Below, one piece after another: positions 28,624-42,227 of a DNA stretch of 64,000 nucleotides. This DNA comes from MWBF01 sp040772005 (GTDB taxonomy: Bacteria > Chloroflexota > Anaerolineae > CG2-30-64-16), in assembly GCA_040772005.1 (NCBI GenBank), contig JAXGYZ010000010.1, forward strand, positions 175,568 to 239,567. The letters are read 5' to 3'. The notes under the pieces are model-generated. The model was not told the origin of the DNA. It saw only the letters and a program-made list of their open reading frames with translations, and ran no database searches. The first letter of the stretch is position 1. Every line of letters starts with the position of its first letter. The position numbers were made by a program, and so were the translations under genes.

Positions 28624-28796
28624 GGGCGCGTTTCATACTGGGGGCGAACGCGGCCAGCGCGCATACGCGAATGGCGCTGCGGCGCTGGGCACGGATACAC
28701 GAATATCCCGCCGCGGCGCACACGATTGGCGTATTCGTGGCGCGCCAGCGCATTCGTTTATCCGCGATGGCCGCGCCCCCAACGTGAAACGCACCC
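28624..28796 (+). mobile_element. 173-bp MITE, copy 1, with 9-bp target-site duplication
   Basis: The element begins GGGCGCGTTTCATAC and ends in the complement of GGGTGCGTTTCACGT, giving imperfect terminal inverted repeats of about 50 bases. Perfect 9-bp duplications TCGACAGCG flank it at 28615-28623 and 28797-28805. It is an inverted copy of 54228-54400 with the same length and about four mismatches. It has no coding capacity. It lies in the 486-base gap between divergent genes (28430-28915), which otherwise shows nothing clear. Confidence 0.9.
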
Positions 28797-28915
28797 TCGA
28801 CAGCGGTGCAGGCTGGTTGTTCGTGGCCAGAGGCCGGCGCGTTTGTGGCGCCCGGCGCGACCTTCGGGCCGGCAGCAGCGTAATAGAGGGTGATTCTATT
28901 GCAAGGAGCATTCAT

Positions 28916-29209
28916 ATGAGCACATCTTTCCTCACCGCCATCGCCGCCAGCCGGGTCACCTATCTCGTGGTCCTGGTCCTTGGGATGGCCCTCTGTGCGC
29001 GCGGCATCGGGCAGGCCGCCGTCCGCAACCTGTGGACCCATCCTGTCACCATCGCAGGCTACCTGCTCGGTGCGTTGGCGCTGCTGCTCGGCCTGCAGGG
29101 TGTTTTCCGGTTCCGCATCGTTCCGCTGGATGGCTGGTTGTTGCTGGCCGGCATCCTGGGCATCATCCTTGTCAAGGTGCTGCTGGCGCTGGCCTATCGG
29201 ACGGCCTGA
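28916..29209 (+). CDS. Small three-helix membrane protein
   Basis: 97 residues, start ATG 28916 with AAGGAG at 28903-28908 and a 7-base spacing. An earlier start at 28784 would read through the MITE and was rejected. Three hydrophobic segments are visible: YLVVLVLGMALCARGIG, YLLGALALLLGLQGVF and GWLLLAGILGIILVKVLLAL. No family was recognised. It is followed at 16 bases by an ABC-ATPase remnant, so it may be a left-over membrane partner or an independent protein. Confidence 0.6.
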   Translation: MSTSFLTAIAASRVTYLVVLVLGMALCARGIGQAAVRNLWTHPVTIAGYLLGALALLLGLQGVFRFRIVPLDGWLLLAGILGIILVKVLLALAYRTA

Positions 29210-29225
29210 GGGTTCGCATGAGGCG

Positions 29226-29603
29226 ATGCTGAACCTGGTAATCCAGACGGAAGACCTCGGAAAGCGCTATGGCGATGTGCGCGCGGTGGACCATCTTTCT
29301 CTGCGGGTGGCCGAGGGCGAGGTCTACGCTTTTCTGGGCTGAATGGCGCGGGCAAGACGACAACCATCCGGATGTTGCTGGGGATGATCCGGCCCACAAC
29401 GGGAAGCGCCGTCGTGTTGGGCGCGCGAGTTCGGCCGGGCAGTCGGGAGCCCTGGGCCGCGGTGGGCTACCTGGTGGAGACGCCGCACGCCTACGGGGAG
29501 CTGTCCCACGGTCGATACTTACCGTACCCCATCACCGGAGACGCCGCACGCCTACGGGGAGCTGACCGTCCGCGAGAACCTGGAGGTCGCGCGGCGTCTG
29601 CAG
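29226..29603 (+). pseudogene. Remnant of an ABC-2-type transporter ATPase (CcmA/DrrA-like)
   Basis: The first frame reads [20 protein letters not shown] to VYAFLG then a stop at 29340. The sequence continues one frame away as [19 protein letters not shown] (Walker A GxxxxGKT), so about one base has been lost. Further on, a 28-base segment encoding ETPHAYGEL is duplicated (29476-29503 and 29537-29564) with 33 foreign bases between the copies. Coding then resumes as [13 protein letters not shown]. The gene stops there, without signature or Walker B motif. It is a dead fragment of a drug/ABC-2 export ATPase. Confidence 0.85.
29476..29564 (+). repeat. 28-bp direct repeat with 33-bp insert inside the ATPase remnant
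   Basis: GGAGACGCCGCACGCCTACG plus GGGAGCTG occurs at 29476-29503 and again at 29537-29564. The inserted unit is 61 bases, so it shifts the frame. Confidence 0.85.
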
Positions 29604-29680
29604 CCATTAATGCATACTGATCTGGCCTCCTTGGGCGCCAGTGTCGGTCAGGGGCAGAGAACTGCACAGGACAAGCGCCG

Positions 29681-31405
<1,725 letters not shown>

Positions 31406-31408
31406 GCT

Positions 31409-32719
31409 ATGAGTACAGAGAACGGCAAACTGCTGGAACTGCGAGGGGTCAGCCAGGCTTACGGCCGCGGGGAGCGGCGTTTCATGGCCGTGGAGAAAGT
31501 GAACCTGGCGTTGAGCGCGGGCGAATACATGGCGCTGCTGGGCCCATCGGGCTGCGGCAAGAGCACTCTGCTGCGCATCATCGCCGGCTTGCAGATGCCC
31601 ACCGATGGGCAGGTCCTCTATCGGGGCCAGCTCCTACAAGGCGTCAACCCCCATGCGGCCATCGTCTTCCAGACCTTTGCGCTCTTCCCCTGGCTCACCG
31701 TGCAGGAGAACGTGGAAGTGGCGCTCAAGGCACGGGGCGCGCCCGTGGCCGAGCGTGGCCCGCGCGCAGTAGACCTGCTCGATCGGGTGGGCCTGGACGG
31801 CTTCGAGACCGCCTATCCGCGCGAGCTCTCCGGCGGCATGCGGCAGAAGGTCGGCTTCGCACGTGCGATGGCGGTGGAGCCCGAACTCCTGTGCCTGGAT
31901 GAACCGTTCTCGGCTCTGGACGTGCTCAGCGCCGAGTCGCTGCGCGGGGAACTGCTGGAGCTGTGGACCGGCGGCACCCTCCCCACCCAGGCCATCCTCA
32001 TGGTCACTCACAACATCGAAGAGGCGGTCTTCATGGCTGACCGCATCGTGGTGATGGACAAGGGTCCGGGCCGGGTGGTGGCCGAGGTCAAGGTTGATCT
32101 CCCTCACCCGCGCGATCGCAAGAGCGCCGCCTTCCTGGCGACCATCGATCGGGTCTACGGTATTCTGGCCGGCCAGACCGAGGCCGAAAGTGTGGAGTTG
32201 GGCACCGCGCCAGGCGAACCCGGCCGTACCCGTGCCCTGCCGGAGGTGGATATCAGCGACCTGGCAGGCTTGCTGGAGCGACTGGGCGAGCTGCCAGGCG
32301 ACCGTGCTGACATCTATCGTCTGACCGGCGATCTGAAGGTGGACGCCAGTCATCTGCTGTCCCTCATTGAGGCAGCCGAGCTGCTGGGCTTCGCCACGGT
32401 AGCTGCCGGCGACATCACCCTGACGCCGCTGGGGGAGACCTTCGCAGAAGCGAGCATCTTGGGCCGCAAAGCCATCTTCGCGGCCCGGCTGCGCCGGGTG
32501 CCGCTGATCCGCTGGATCCTGTCTCTCCTCAGGGCATCGCAGAGCCAACAACTGTCGCGTGGCGTTGTGCAAACCGCACTCGAGCTGGAGTTTTCGCAGG
32601 AGCAGGCAGAACGCCAGGTCGAAATCGCCATCCAGTGGGGTCGCTACGCTGAGATGTTGGCCTATAATGACACGGATGACCTGTTTTACCTGGAACCACC
32701 GGAGACGTCCCTCGCATGA
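31409..32719 (+). CDS. NitT/TauT-type ABC ATPase with C-terminal AAA-associated domain
   Basis: 436 residues. Walker A is GPSGCGKSTLLRI, signature LSGGMRQKVGFARAM, Walker B LLCLDEPFSALDVL, H-loop VTHNIEEAVF. The ATPase domain covers residues 1-250. The last 170 residues (from VDISDLAGLLERLGELPGD) form the AAA-associated C-terminal domain known in this family, with winged-helix-like elements that may sense a ligand and control the ATPase. It follows the double permease with a 3-base gap, so the two form one transporter. Confidence 0.88.
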   Translation: MSTENGKLLELRGVSQAYGRGERRFMAVEKVNLALSAGEYMALLGPSGCGKSTLLRIIAGLQMPTDGQVLYRGQLLQGVNPHAAIVFQTFALFPWLTVQENVEVALKARGAPVAERGPRAVDLLDRVGLDGFETAYPRELSGGMRQKVGFARAMAVEPELLCLDEPFSALDVLSAESLRGELLELWTGGTLPTQAILMVTHNIEEAVFMADRIVVMDKGPGRVVAEVKVDLPHPRDRKSAAFLATIDRVYGILAGQTEAESVELGTAPGEPGRTRALPEVDISDLAGLLERLGELPGDRADIYRLTGDLKVDASHLLSLIEAAELLGFATVAAGDITLTPLGETFAEASILGRKAIFAARLRRVPLIRWILSLLRASQSQQLSRGVVQTALELEFSQEQAERQVEIAIQWGRYAEMLAYNDTDDLFYLEPPETSLA

Positions 32720-32813
32720 CGGGGCTTCCCGGTATCAGACTCTGCCCGGCCCGCCCGGTTGGCACCATTACCAGATTCCTGCACCGAAGCGGACTCAGTC
32801 AGGAGATTCGCTC

Positions 32814-34439
32814 ATGTCCTATCAGCCGACAATCACAGACCTGGCCAGCGACCCAGAGGGGCTGGAGCAGGCGTACCGCACGGCAGTCAAGGCCGGCGAC
32901 GAGGTCGCCTTCGCGGAGGCGGTGGAGGCCGACTATACCCGCGCCCCCGACAACCTGCTCCTGGCCGCCTGGCACTACCGGCTGAGCAGTGCCGCCGCGC
33001 GGGTCAAAGGTCGGGTCGTTGCCTGGGCCTGGGCGCTGCCGCTCGGCATCCTGAACGGTCTGCTGCTCTGGCTCCTGTCCGACGTCGAGCGCTTCCGCAT
33101 CCAGATCGCCAATCCACTGACCGGAGAGCTGCATAACATCTTGCCGGTCATCCTGCTGCTGGCTGCGCCCATCACCGCGGTCGCGATCGCGCTCTTCCTG
33201 ACTTTGGCCGGCGGCGGTCCCCTGGCCGGCGGCCGCTGGCGGCGGCTGCTCGCTGTGAGCCTCGGACTGGCCGCGGGCACGGCCTATGCGCTGCTGCTCT
33301 TTCGCGGCATCTGGCCGCGGCTGTTCCAGGAGCAGTACCTGGGCCTGATGGCTCTGCACCTCGCGATGTTGGCCTGGGCCGCAGTGGGTCTGGTTGCGCT
33401 GGCACGGGGAGATGATGCGGGCAACCGATTTGCCTTCCTGGTCAAGTCGCTCGAGGCGGCCGTGGTGGCCGGCCTGCTGGCGATTGCAGGCGGGCTGTTC
33501 ACCGGCATTACGTTTGGACTGTTCGGGGCTTTGGGCATCGCGCCGCCGGAGTGGGTCATGCGCCTCTTCAGCGCGGGCGGCGGCGGGCTGATCGCGCTTG
33601 TGGCCGTCGCGCTGGTCTACGATTCCCGCGCGGCGCCGGCCGGCCAGTCCTTCGACGAGGGCCTGAGCAAGCTGGTGGCGCTGCTCATGCGTCTGCTGCT
33701 GCCGCTGACGGTGGGCGTGCTGCTCGTCTACCTTGCGTTCATTCCCTTCAATTGGCGCGAGCCGTTCGAGAACCGCGACGTGCTGCTCATCTTCAACGCC
33801 ATGCTTTTCGCCGTGGTGGCCCTGTTGGTGGGCGCGACGCCTGTAACTGCTGGCGAACTCAGCGAGCGCAGCCAGGCCTGGCTGCGCCGCGGGGTGCTGG
33901 CGCTGGCTGCATTGGCCCTGCTGGTGAGTCTCTACGCCCTGGCCGCGATTCTCTACCGCACGGCAAACGGCCGCCTGACCCCCAACCGGCTGCTGTTCAT
34001 CGGCTGGGACCTGGTCAATATCGCCATCCTGGCCGTCCTGCTGATCGGGCAGGTGCATGCGGGACGGTCTCGCTGGCTGGCGGCGCTGCACCGGGCGTTT
34101 TCGGTGGGTATTGTGCTGTACCTGGTCTGGGCGGTTGCCGGCCTGCTGCTCCCGCCCATCCTGTTCCGGGGTCAGGCCGCCGACGTGGCCGGCCTCCCCG
34201 AGAGCATCCAGGCCCTTGTCTACGAGCGTGCGGACCCCATCCTGCTGAAGTGCCCGGTCAGCCCACACATCTATCTGCTGGAGGACGGCAAGAAGCGTTG
34301 GGTCCGCGACATCCCGACGTTCGAGGCGGCAGGCTATGCCTGGGGCGACGTCGTACCATACCTCTCCTGCGCCGACATCCGCGCCGTGCCGGATGGCGAG
34401 ACCATCCCGCCGGGGAGCGGTCCGCCGCCCCAGCCGTAG
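32814..34439 (+). CDS. Polytopic membrane protein with C-terminal surface domain
   Basis: 541 residues from ATG 32814 (AGGAGA at 32801-32806). An upstream start at 32559 would overlap the ATPase gene. About 11-12 hydrophobic segments span residues 65-470. The layout (many helices, acidic N-terminus) fits DUF4153-type membrane proteins, though this is tentative. The last 65 residues carry LLEDGKKRWVRDIPTFEAAG then WGDVVPYLSCADIRAV, a KRWVRDxxTFxAxGY-like module often seen at the ends of surface proteins in Chloroflexota. It is in line with the transporter genes at 29.7-32.7 kb and is probably co-transcribed. Function unknown. Confidence 0.65.
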   Translation: MSYQPTITDLASDPEGLEQAYRTAVKAGDEVAFAEAVEADYTRAPDNLLLAAWHYRLSSAAARVKGRVVAWAWALPLGILNGLLLWLLSDVERFRIQIANPLTGELHNILPVILLLAAPITAVAIALFLTLAGGGPLAGGRWRRLLAVSLGLAAGTAYALLLFRGIWPRLFQEQYLGLMALHLAMLAWAAVGLVALARGDDAGNRFAFLVKSLEAAVVAGLLAIAGGLFTGITFGLFGALGIAPPEWVMRLFSAGGGGLIALVAVALVYDSRAAPAGQSFDEGLSKLVALLMRLLLPLTVGVLLVYLAFIPFNWREPFENRDVLLIFNAMLFAVVALLVGATPVTAGELSERSQAWLRRGVLALAALALLVSLYALAAILYRTANGRLTPNRLLFIGWDLVNIAILAVLLIGQVHAGRSRWLAALHRAFSVGIVLYLVWAVAGLLLPPILFRGQAADVAGLPESIQALVYERADPILLKCPVSPHIYLLEDGKKRWVRDIPTFEAAGYAWGDVVPYLSCADIRAVPDGETIPPGSGPPPQP

Positions 34440-34453
34440 CTGGGTATTCCAGG

Positions 34454-34482
34454 TTGGCATTCTACACAACTTGTGCTACACT
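34454..34482 (+). promoter_or_regulatory. Sigma-70-like promoter ahead of the defence island
   Basis: TTGGCA at 34454-34459, a 17-base spacer, and TACACT at 34477-34482. It lies in the 230-base gap before the helicase start at 34670 and predicts a leader of about 180 bases. Confidence 0.5.
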
Positions 34483-34669
34483 GCGCAGGTAGCAAACTCT
34501 CGCGCCACCACCGGTGTGAGACAAGGCCATAGCAAGGGGCGCTCTGACAAGGGTTACACAGTGCAAGTGGGCCGCCCTCGGAACAGGCCGTGGACGGCTC
34601 TCTTATTTGCCTCCCGCCCTCTCCAGGCCGATCATGTTGGTCATCCCATGCCCGACGGAGCCTGTGCTC

Positions 34670-38311
<3,642 letters not shown>

Positions 38312-38451
38312 AACAGCGCACCTCTGCGACGCACCTGATGGCGTGTGGTAGAATAAGCACAACGTCCATTCATCTGCGGCCTGGACCCCATTACGCTGCT
38401 CGCCAACTACATTTGACGCGAGATGGGGGAAGGTGAGAAGGAACCGATAGC

Positions 38452-39663
38452 ATGAAAGACTCAACTTTTCTGCGACGAGTTGTGCTAAAGAACTACAAAA
38501 GCATCGCGGCCTGCGATGTCCAGCTTGGACCATTGACCTTCCTGGTTGGCCCCAACGGCGCCGGCAAGAGCAATTTCCTGGATGCTCTGCGCTTCGTGGC
38601 AGATGCGTTACGGACGTCGCTGGACCACGCGCTTCGCGATCGCGGAGGGATCAATGACGTGCGCCGCAGATCGGGTGGCCATCCCACGCATTTTGGGATG
38701 CGGCTGGATTTCATCCTGCGAGATGGGGAGCGCGGTCATTATGCTTTTCGTATTGGCTCACAACGAGGCGGAGGGTATGAAGTCCAACAAGAAGAGTGTT
38801 TCTTTCGAGATTTGGGCGAACGTCACTTCCGTGTCGAGAATGGTAAGCTTGTCACCAGCAGCATTACGACCGCACCAGCGGTCTCTGCGGATCGGCTGTA
38901 TCTGGTCAATGTCTCAGGGCTTCCTGAATTCCGTCCTGTATACGACGCGTTCTCCAACATGGGTTTCTATAGCTTGAATCCGGATCGCATCCGTGACCTG
39001 CAGTCTCCTGACTCCGGTCGCCTGTTAGCGCGAGACGGCAGTAATCTTGCCAGCGTGTTAGCGCAGTTGGAGGCTGTCAATCCCGCGATCAAGCAACGCA
39101 TCGAGGAATATCTCGGCAAGATCGTCCCGGGAATACGCCGGGTTGAGCATCGGGTGCTCGGCCCGAAGGAAACGTTGGAGTTCGGACAAGATGTTGCGGG
39201 TTCTGAGTTCCCTTGGCGGTTTCTGGCCGCCAACATGTCCGATGGAACATTGCGCGCCCTAGGCATTCTGGTTGCCTTGCTGCAATCAGGAGATGGCAAT
39301 GGTACCGGCCCCTACGTGCCGTTAGTTGGAATCGAAGAGCCTGAATTGGCTTTGCATCCGGCAGCGGCGGGCGTGTTGATTGACAGCCTGCGTGATGCCA
39401 GCCGCAGCACGCAAGTCCTGGTGACTAGCCACAGCCCTGATCTCTTGGACAATCCGCAATTGGATATTGATGCCATCCTGGCCGTGGTCGCCGATGCAGG
39501 TACGACGATGATCGGTTCCTTGGATGAGGCTGGGAAGTCGGCTCTGCGCGACCGTTTGTACACAGCGGGCGAGTTATTGCGTCTCAATCAGTTGGCTCCA
39601 GACCCTGCTGCCAGAGAGCTAACTGGCCGACAACTCCAACTTTTTGACAAGGGAGAGGCATGA
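38452..39663 (+). CDS. AAA ATPase (AAA_21/OLD-like), partner of DUF4276 gene
   Basis: 403 residues, ATG 38452 with AAGGA upstream. A TAGAAT box at 38349-38354 could be its own -10. Walker A is VGPNGAGKSNFLDAL (about 32-46). Walker B is VGIEEPELALHPAAA (about 292), followed by a VTSHSPDLLDNP H-loop. This is the SMC/OLD-type AAA_21 ATPase layout with a short insert rather than a long coiled coil. Its stop overlaps the start of the next gene by 4 bases, so the two proteins are probably made together. In defence systems an OLD-type ATPase commonly works with a TOPRIM nuclease. It sits between the helicase and the methylase, and its DNA looks lower in GC than both neighbours. Confidence 0.88.
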   Translation: MKDSTFLRRVVLKNYKSIAACDVQLGPLTFLVGPNGAGKSNFLDALRFVADALRTSLDHALRDRGGINDVRRRSGGHPTHFGMRLDFILRDGERGHYAFRIGSQRGGGYEVQQEECFFRDLGERHFRVENGKLVTSSITTAPAVSADRLYLVNVSGLPEFRPVYDAFSNMGFYSLNPDRIRDLQSPDSGRLLARDGSNLASVLAQLEAVNPAIKQRIEEYLGKIVPGIRRVEHRVLGPKETLEFGQDVAGSEFPWRFLAANMSDGTLRALGILVALLQSGDGNGTGPYVPLVGIEEPELALHPAAAGVLIDSLRDASRSTQVLVTSHSPDLLDNPQLDIDAILAVVADAGTTMIGSLDEAGKSALRDRLYTAGELLRLNQLAPDPAARELTGRQLQLFDKGEA

Positions 39664-40301
39664 TGCGGCTTGCCTGTATCGTCGAGGGGCATGGTGAAGT
39701 GCAAGCGGTGCCTATCTTGCTGCGTCGCCTGGTAAACGCCCTTGATTCAACCCTTACAGTCCGTGTCGAGCAACCAATTCGGATCAGCAAGAGCAAGCTC
39801 CTTCAGGCTGGAGAGTTGGAGCGGGCTGTTGAACTAGCCGCACGCAAGGCTGGGGACGACGGTGCTATCTTTATCCTGCTGGACAGTGATGACGACTGCC
39901 CTGCGCTATTGGGACCCAGCCTGCTCAAGCGGGCACGCGAAGCGCGTGGCAATCTACCTATCTCGGTCGTGTTGGCGAAACATGAGTTCGAGGCATGGTT
40001 CTTGGCGGCCGCCGAATCCCTGCGCGGCCGCAGGGGCTTACAAGATGACCTGGAGCCCCCGCCTCAACCCGAAGACGTGCAGGGCGCCAAAGAGTGGTTG
40101 ACTGAACGTATGGCTGGCAACCAGCACTATGTTGAGACCCTTGATCAACCGGCGCTTGCTGCAGTATTCGACTTGGCGGCTGCGCGCCGCGCCGATTCAT
40201 TCGACAGATGCTGGCGTGAGCTGAAGCGGCTGGTTACTCAGATCAACGTCCATCCTGCAGATCCCCCCACGCCCAGTCAGTCCTCCGATGAGCAAGTCTA
40301 A
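39660..40301 (+). CDS. DUF4276 protein (TOPRIM-like), partner of AAA ATPase
   Basis: 213 residues, ATG 39660 overlapping the ATPase stop (ATGA), GGGAGAGG upstream. The N-terminus CIVEGHGEVQAVPILLRRL has the conserved glutamates of the EGxxE motif. FILLDSDDDCPALL gives the acidic DxD-type motif, and VVLAKHEFEAWFLAAA follows. This is the pattern of DUF4276, a TOPRIM-like family. Together with the AAA ATPase it resembles a split OLD nuclease. A DNA- or RNA-cleaving role is inferred from family resemblance. The methylase gene begins 21 bases further on. Confidence 0.85.
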   Translation: MMRLACIVEGHGEVQAVPILLRRLVNALDSTLTVRVEQPIRISKSKLLQAGELERAVELAARKAGDDGAIFILLDSDDDCPALLGPSLLKRAREARGNLPISVVLAKHEFEAWFLAAAESLRGRRGLQDDLEPPPQPEDVQGAKEWLTERMAGNQHYVETLDQPALAAVFDLAAARRADSFDRCWRELKRLVTQINVHPADPPTPSQSSDEQV

Positions 40302-40322
40302 GCACGTCGAGAACCAGGGAAT

Positions 40323-42227
40323 ATGATGACCTATCGCAAAAAACTCATCGAAGTCGCCCTCCCCCTCGATGCCATCAACACCGCGTCCGCGCGGGAGAAA
40401 TCCATCCGCCACGGCCACCCGTCCACCCTCCACCTCTGGTGGGCGCGGCGGCCGCTCGCCGCAGCGCGCGCCGTCATCTTCAGCCAGATGGTCGACGACC
40501 CGTCGGAGTACCTCGACGTCCTGCTGTCGGACCCCGAGAAGCGGCGCAAGGCGGACCGGGTCTATCGGGCGCGCAAGAAGGCGTGGGACGAGCGCCGGGC
40601 AGACCTGGAACGGGCACGCGCCGCCGGCCTGGACAAGCTGCCGGAGCCCGGCCCGGAGCCGCAGTTCACCGACGTCCTCGCGGAACAGGAGCGCGACCGG
40701 CTGTTCGACATCATCAAGGACCTGGTGCTGTGGGAGAACACGACCGACGAAAAGGTGCTGCAGCGGGCGCGCGATGAGATCTGGCAGAGCTGGCGCCGCG
40801 CGTGTGCGCAGAACGCCGACCACCCGCGCGCCAAGGAGCTGTTCGACCGCAACAAGCTGCCCGCGTTCCACGACCCGTTCGCCGGGGGCGGCTCGCTGCC
40901 CCTCGAAGCGCAGCGGCTCGGGCTGGAGGCCTACGCCAGCGACCTGAACCCCGTGGCCGTGCTCATCAACAAGGCCATGATCGAGATCCCGCCGAAGTTT
41001 GCGGGCTGCGCGCCCGTGAATCCGGAGAGTCGGAAGGGGCTTTTTGGACAGGATTTACAGGATTCACCGGATTCACGAAGAGCTAACGATAATCCTGTCA
41101 ATCCTGTGAATCCTGTCAGTGCGGTTCACTCCGGTTTGTGGAAGGGTGCGCAGGGGCTGGCAGAGGACGTGCGCTATTACGGGAAGTGGATGCGTGATGA
41201 GGCGGAGAAGCGCATCGGGTACCTCTATCCCAAGATCGACATAACGGCGGACATGGCTCGTGAGCGGCCCGACCTCAAGCCGTACGTGGGACGGAAGCTG
41301 ACGGTCATCGCCTGGCTCTGGGCGCGGACGGTCAAGAGCCCCAACCCGGCGTTCAGCGACGTGGACGTGCCGCTGGCATCGACGTTCATGCTGTCCACGA
41401 AGCCGGGCAAGGAAGCGTATGTCGAGCCGGCGATCGAAAATAGGAAGCAGGAAATAGAAAATGGCGCGACTGGCCCTGCGCCTACTTCCTATTTGCTACC
41501 TTCTGCTTCCTACCGCTTCACCGTGAAGGTGGGGAAGCCGAAGGACCCTGAGGCGGCAAAGAACGGGACCTCTGCCGGCAAGCGCGCCGCCTTCAAGTGC
41601 TTGATGTCGGGAACTCCTGTCACCTATGACTACATCCGTGCTGAAGGCCAGGCCGGAAGAATGGGCGCGCGCCTGATGGCTATCGTGGCCGAAGGCGATC
41701 GCGGAAGGGTGTACCTGCCAGCAACAAAGGCTATGGAGAATCTAGCTCGCGAGGTGCAGCCGAACTGGAAGCCCGATGTTACCCTTGAGGGCAAATGCCG
41801 CGTCAACGTGTCTAATTACGGTCTGGACACCTACGGGGACCTTTTCACCCCGCGCCAGCTCGTCGCGTTGACGACCTTCTCCGACCTGGTGGGCGAGGCG
41901 CGGGAGCGCGTCAGGCAGGACGCGGTCGCAGCCGGCATGGCAGATGACGGGCAGGGGTTGGACGCCGGGGGGCGCGGTGCGGCCGCTTATGCGGATGCGG
42001 TCGCGGTGTATTTAGGCTTGACGATTGACAAGGCTACGGATTACAACAGCTCGCTCGTTCTGTGGAGCCCAACACGAGACCAAGTGAAGACTACGTTCTC
42101 GTCAGGCGCTCCCAATGGCATGGGATTTCGCGGAAACAAACGTATTCGCATCTGCGGCTGGCGACATAACTTATTCGAACTGGACAGGTCAAAGTCGAAA
42201 CGCTTGCGCAGTTGGGCATGGCTGTGA
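40323..42227 (+). CDS. DUF1156 DNA adenine methylase, N-terminal part (gene frameshifted)
   Basis: 634 codons. The DUF1156 signature opens the protein ([20 protein letters not shown]). SAM-binding motif I follows as [19 protein letters not shown], then [40 protein letters not shown] and [16 protein letters not shown] are also typical. The family is a DNA N6-adenine methylase of about 900-1000 residues (COG1743). From about 42095 the reading frame is lost: [15 protein letters not shown] lies in another frame, and the rest of the protein is in the frame starting 42212. Two repeats at 41046-41120 and 41436-41513 are read in frame. Methylase activity would require that the breaks are sequencing errors. 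Confidence 0.85.
   Translation: MMTYRKKLIEVALPLDAINTASAREKSIRHGHPSTLHLWWARRPLAAARAVIFSQMVDDPSEYLDVLLSDPEKRRKADRVYRARKKAWDERRADLERARAAGLDKLPEPGPEPQFTDVLAEQERDRLFDIIKDLVLWENTTDEKVLQRARDEIWQSWRRACAQNADHPRAKELFDRNKLPAFHDPFAGGGSLPLEAQRLGLEAYASDLNPVAVLINKAMIEIPPKFAGCAPVNPESRKGLFGQDLQDSPDSRRANDNPVNPVNPVSAVHSGLWKGAQGLAEDVRYYGKWMRDEAEKRIGYLYPKIDITADMARERPDLKPYVGRKLTVIAWLWARTVKSPNPAFSDVDVPLASTFMLSTKPGKEAYVEPAIENRKQEIENGATGPAPTSYLLPSASYRFTVKVGKPKDPEAAKNGTSAGKRAAFKCLMSGTPVTYDYIRAEGQAGRMGARLMAIVAEGDRGRVYLPATKAMENLAREVQPNWKPDVTLEGKCRVNVSNYGLDTYGDLFTPRQLVALTTFSDLVGEARERVRQDAVAAGMADDGQGLDAGGRGAAAYADAVAVYLGLTIDKATDYNSSLVLWSPTRDQVKTTFSSGAPNGMGFRGNKRIRICGWRHNLFELDRSKSKRLRSWAWL
41046..41120 (+). repeat. In-frame hairpin repeat of ACAGGATTN units inside the methylase gene
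   Basis: GGACAGGATTTACAGGATTC, a centre of about 20 bases, then AATCCTGTCAATCCTGTGAA and TCCTGTC. It reads in frame as [20 protein letters not shown] then VNPVSAV. Same family as 36224-36298 and 43474-43580. Confidence 0.9.
41436..41513 (+). repeat. Second in-frame palindromic insert in the methylase gene (GGAAGTAGG type)
   Basis: The left arm GAAAATAGGAAGCAGGAAAT and the right arm 41481-41513 (complement GTAGGAAGCAGAAGGTAGCA and on) are imperfect inverted copies. It reads in frame as [15 protein letters not shown] then [12 protein letters not shown] different sequence family from the ACAGGATT repeats. Confidence 0.75.

Noticed and set aside
28784..28916. Longer N-terminus of the small membrane protein, starting at 28784
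   Set aside because: It would be translated through the end of the MITE and its target duplication. The ATG at 28916 has a strong ribosome-binding site.
29269..29565. A 98-codon plus-strand gene at 29269
   Set aside because: It is an out-of-frame reading of the ABC-ATPase remnant.
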